Assembly: GCA_020635825.1 (NCBI GenBank)
Contig: JACJZA010000008.1
Location: forward strand, 1 to 64,000
Direction: 5' to 3'
Length of the DNA stretch: 64,000 bases
Source of the DNA: Flavobacteriales bacterium
Lineage (GTDB): Bacteria; Bacteroidota; Bacteroidia; Flavobacteriales_E; Vicingaceae
The position numbers and the translations under genes were made by a program. The stretch's first letter is position 1. Every line of letters begins with the position of its first letter. This document shows, piece by piece, positions 61,582 to 64,000 of the stretch. The notes beneath the pieces were generated by a model. It did no database searches, was not told the origin of the DNA, and saw only the letters and a program-made list of their open reading frames with translations.

Positions 61582-62271
61582 CTAATTGTTATTTTGATTA
61601 ATCAGTTTGTCGTTAATGTAATCGATATCTTTTGTTATGTTGTTTTGAATCTCAGTAAAAGCTTCCGTGAAAGCATCAAGTGAAGCTTTTCTTCTTACAT
61701 CTTCTCCATACCCCCAATACATTGCTAAATATGCAATTCCATTTCCTTTACCAAAGTAATTTTTAATGAAATTACCTTTGTTATCAATTATTGAGACATT
61801 GATTTCGAGTTCTGTAATAACTTCTCTTAATGGGAATCCAAAGAAATTAATGGTACATAAAGTCCAGATAGAAGCAAAAGTCCAAATCGCATTTTTCTTT
61901 TCCTTGTAACTAACTACACCAATCAATGCTTTTCCATATTCATTTGTTCTATTAGAATCACAAATTTGATCGTTTATAAATATTGAATATGATTTCAAAG
62001 CATCACCAACTCTAGCATCTTTTGTTTCAATATTAAAAGTATGTCGATGCCCCATATCTTCAATTTTAATTCCATTATAATAATCTTGAGTTGAAAGAAC
62101 CCCATTTTCTTTTGTAATATATTGAGTAAAAGTTAAATCATCAGCCTCAGGAATTAAATACAATAATTTTTTTTCTGGTTTTTCGACTTTCAATAAAAAA
62201 TCAGTTTTCTTTAGCGTCATACATGAACTAAAAAAAAGAATGAAAATCAATGTTAAGTATCTAATTGACAT
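61582..62271 (-). CDS. Lipoprotein of unknown function
   Basis: The 229-residue protein has a lipobox (FFSSC, Cys 17) followed by MTLKKTD. The mature part is beta-rich at first, with a hydrophobic segment (about 132-150, IWTFASIWTLCTINFFGFPL) that could be a buried strand pair or a membrane-associated helix, and a helical C-terminus (RRKASLDAFTEAFTEIQNNI). It resembles uncharacterised Bacteroidota lipoproteins with a similar end. It lies just downstream of the second TPR-SpoIIE gene. Function unknown. Confidence 0.65.
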   Translation of the reverse strand: MSIRYLTLIFILFFSSCMTLKKTDFLLKVEKPEKKLLYLIPEADDLTFTQYITKENGVLSTQDYYNGIKIEDMGHRHTFNIETKDARVGDALKSYSIFINDQICDSNRTNEYGKALIGVVSYKEKKNAIWTFASIWTLCTINFFGFPLREVITELEINVSIIDNKGNFIKNYFGKGNGIAYLAMYWGYGEDVRRKASLDAFTEAFTEIQNNITKDIDYINDKLINQNNN

Positions 62272-62292
62272 AAATATATTTGTATTGCAAAA

Positions 62293-64000
62293 TTAAACCC
62301 TTACCCCAATTACGCAAACATCATCGAGTTGTTCTAAATCTCCTTTCCATTTTTCAAACATATCGTCGATTAGTTCTCGTTGCTTTTCTATTGGCTCATG
62401 TTGAATGGAAAGTAACAGTTTTTTAAAATTAGCTGCTTTAAATTTCTTTCCTTTTTCACCACCAAACTGGTCCGCAAAACCATCAGAGAAAATGTAAATT
62501 GTATCTCCTTCATTTAATTGTACTTTATGAGTGGTGTAGGGAAGAGGAGTGGTAAATTTCCCAATAGGCTGTTTGTCGGCTTTTATTTCTTCAATTTCTT
62601 CAGCATTTTTTCTAATAATCCAAAGCGGGTTGTTGGCTCCTGCATACTCTAGTATAGCTACCAGTTGACGGCTTTCGGTTGACTGTTGACTGTTAGCTGG
62701 TGACGGATTGCTGTTAGCCATAAACTTTAAACTACATAATGCGATGTCCATTCCATCTTTTACTTCTTCCTCACTTTTCTCAAATTCTTGAATTACAATT
62801 TCTCTGGTTTTATCCAATATTTTTCCTGGCTCTATTAAACCATGTTCCCTAACACTTCTATTCAAACCATTATTACAAATAACACTTACCATTGCACCCG
62901 GAACACCATGCCCGGTACAATCGGCAGCGGCAAAAAGTACCTTATTGTCTTTGTGTTCCAACCAATAAAAATCTCCGGCTACAATATCTTTTGGTTTGTA
63001 TAAAATAAAGCTTTCTTGCAAATACTCTTTCACCACTTTTTGAGGTGGAAGGATAGCCGATTGAATTCGCTTAGCATAGCTAATACTGTCTAAAATTTCT
63101 TTGTTTTTTTCTTCTAATTCAGTGTGAGCTTCTTCAATCATGTTTTTTTGTTTACGAGTAACCTTTAATCGATTAAATACAAAAATTAAAAAAATAGCAA
63201 GGAAAACTAATCCTGTGGCTGTTGCATATGTAATGATTTGTTGTTTTTCTTTGGCTTCTTGTTCTACAGCCAATTGTTTTTCATGCTCAGCATCGTCTAT
63301 TACTTTTTGCTTTTCGTATTGATATTCATATTCTTGACGCAACACATTTTTTTTATTTTCATCACTCATAGCGCTATCTCTGTAAGTAATGTATGTTTCG
63401 TGCATGTTTAAAGCAATGTTAAAATAGCCCAAAGCTTTATTACATTCATATAAAGTAAGTGCTGCTTCACCTATATCATGAACCAAACCTAATTCTGTTG
63501 CTATTTGGTAAGCTTTTTTACAATGTAGTATTGCTAAATCGTAATTGTGTTGTTTGTAATAAATTCTACCTATGTTGTTATGTGTGCCGGCAATTCCTTT
63601 TTGGTTGTTGGTTTCTTCAAAAATCAATAAGCCTTGTCTAAAATGCTCAATGGCTTCTTCTAACTGTCCCAAATCTTCTAGCACAGAACCAATGTTGTTT
63701 AAGGCTACTGCCATCCCTTTTTTATCATCTACTTCTTTTTTTATGGCCAAACTTTTCTGGTGAAATTCTAGCGCTTTACTATGGTTTCCTTTTTTACGGT
63801 AGATGTTTCCAATATTAGAATAGGTGCTTGAAATTCCCCATTGGTCGTTAATACTTTCTTTTAGTACTAGGCTTTTGTTGTAGTAAACCAAAGCAGTATC
63901 ATATTCCTCCAGCTCTTTGTAAATTAATCCAAGGTTATTGAGCATTTGAGCTTGACCTTGTTTTTGTTCAATTTTTTCGTAGAGTGACAAACTCTGATGA
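62293..64000 (-). CDS. TPR-SpoIIE phosphatase, 5' end cut by window edge
   Basis: The frame stays open to the last base of the window; the TTG at 63990 is inside a TPR repeat (SLSLYEKIEQKQGQAQ), so the gene continues beyond. The visible 569 residues have six or more TPR repeats, a transmembrane helix (about 250-272), a coiled coil and a SpoIIE/PP2C phosphatase domain (LYKPKDIVAGDFYW, AADCTGHGVPGAMVSVI, FSDGFADQFGGEKGKK). It is the second copy of the architecture at 53795. A SNPSPANSQQSTESRQ linker lies inside the phosphatase domain. Confidence 0.9.
   Translation of the reverse strand, partial: HQSLSLYEKIEQKQGQAQMLNNLGLIYKELEEYDTALVYYNKSLVLKESINDQWGISSTYSNIGNIYRKKGNHSKALEFHQKSLAIKKEVDDKKGMAVALNNIGSVLEDLGQLEEAIEHFRQGLLIFEETNNQKGIAGTHNNIGRIYYKQHNYDLAILHCKKAYQIATELGLVHDIGEAALTLYECNKALGYFNIALNMHETYITYRDSAMSDENKKNVLRQEYEYQYEKQKVIDDAEHEKQLAVEQEAKEKQQIITYATATGLVFLAIFLIFVFNRLKVTRKQKNMIEEAHTELEEKNKEILDSISYAKRIQSAILPPQKVVKEYLQESFILYKPKDIVAGDFYWLEHKDNKVLFAAADCTGHGVPGAMVSVICNNGLNRSVREHGLIEPGKILDKTREIVIQEFEKSEEEVKDGMDIALCSLKFMANSNPSPANSQQSTESRQLVAILEYAGANNPLWIIRKNAEEIEEIKADKQPIGKFTTPLPYTTHKVQLNEGDTIYIFSDGFADQFGGEKGKKFKAANFKKLLLSIQHEPIEKQRELIDDMFEKWKGDLEQLDDVCVIGVRV

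Noticed and set aside
1..64000. CRISPR arrays, phage genes, insertion sequences, riboswitches
   Set aside because: No regularly spaced repeats, no transposase or integrase motifs, and no conserved aptamer core was recognised by eye.

Overview
The window looks like a chromosomal stretch of a low-GC member of Bacteroidota, most likely of flavobacterial type. The evidence is: five proteins ending in type IX secretion (T9SS) sorting domains with the YPNP motif; a complete MoxR/Bat aerotolerance-type operon; a Rho factor with the long charged N-terminal insert; proteins of the DUF4199, DUF3667, DUF4476 and DUF6249 type; lipoproteins with SCSKD-like lipoboxes; and promoters of the TAnnTTTG (-7) class without clear Shine-Dalgarno sequences. 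Coding density is high, no gene-free stretch exceeds 300 bases, and I saw no transposase, phage gene or CRISPR array.

Layout. 1-6.2 kb is an accessory-looking region of small secreted proteins and lipoproteins. Four secreted proteins and one lipoprotein share an almost identical signal peptide, repeated at DNA level, in front of unrelated mature parts; two neighbouring lipoproteins show the same pattern with another leader. 6.3-20 kb holds a PorE-like envelope protein without its OmpA domain, a DUF6056 membrane protein, thyA coupled to a stand-alone HsdR-N nuclease-like gene, two tandem T9SS subtilases, a metallo-beta-lactamase-fold hydrolase and mpl (peptidoglycan recycling). 20-24 kb holds an ECF sigma/anti-sigma pair with a divergent DUF6249 gene, both apparently driven by mirror-image ECF-type promoters, then DUF4199 and rho. 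24-30.5 kb is a six-gene minus-strand run: a conserved cysteine-rich orphan, an NTF2-like protein, fmt, an MFS transporter, a membrane-anchored spermidine-synthase-like protein and a DinB-like protein.

30.6-39.7 kb is one minus-strand operon: moxR, DUF58, a BatA-adjacent membrane protein, batA, batB, batC, batD, batE and a carboxypeptidase-regulatory-domain protein, with mostly overlapping junctions. 39.9-48 kb holds a MazG-like pyrophosphohydrolase, an orphan gene bracketed by inverted repeats, a HisKA_2-type histidine kinase, and an oligopeptide ABC uptake set (binding protein and two permeases, no ATPases). 48-64 kb holds tRNA-Ser(GCU), rluF, a large T9SS adhesin-like protein, a small secreted protein with an ECF-type promoter, a T9SS esterase, two paralogous TPR-SpoIIE phosphatases (one cut by the window end), lipoproteins, a T9SS RCC1-repeat protein, a DUF3667 protein, and a blaI-blaR1 pair whose promoter carries two helically phased operator palindromes.

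The strongest new observations are regulatory: the mirror-image ECF promoters, a third promoter of the same pattern near 52.2 kb, and the BlaI operator/leaderless architecture near 61.47 kb. The repeated-leader families and the unassigned 610-residue cysteine-rich protein are the best candidates for undescribed biology. Function calls come from reading translations by eye; no database search was run.
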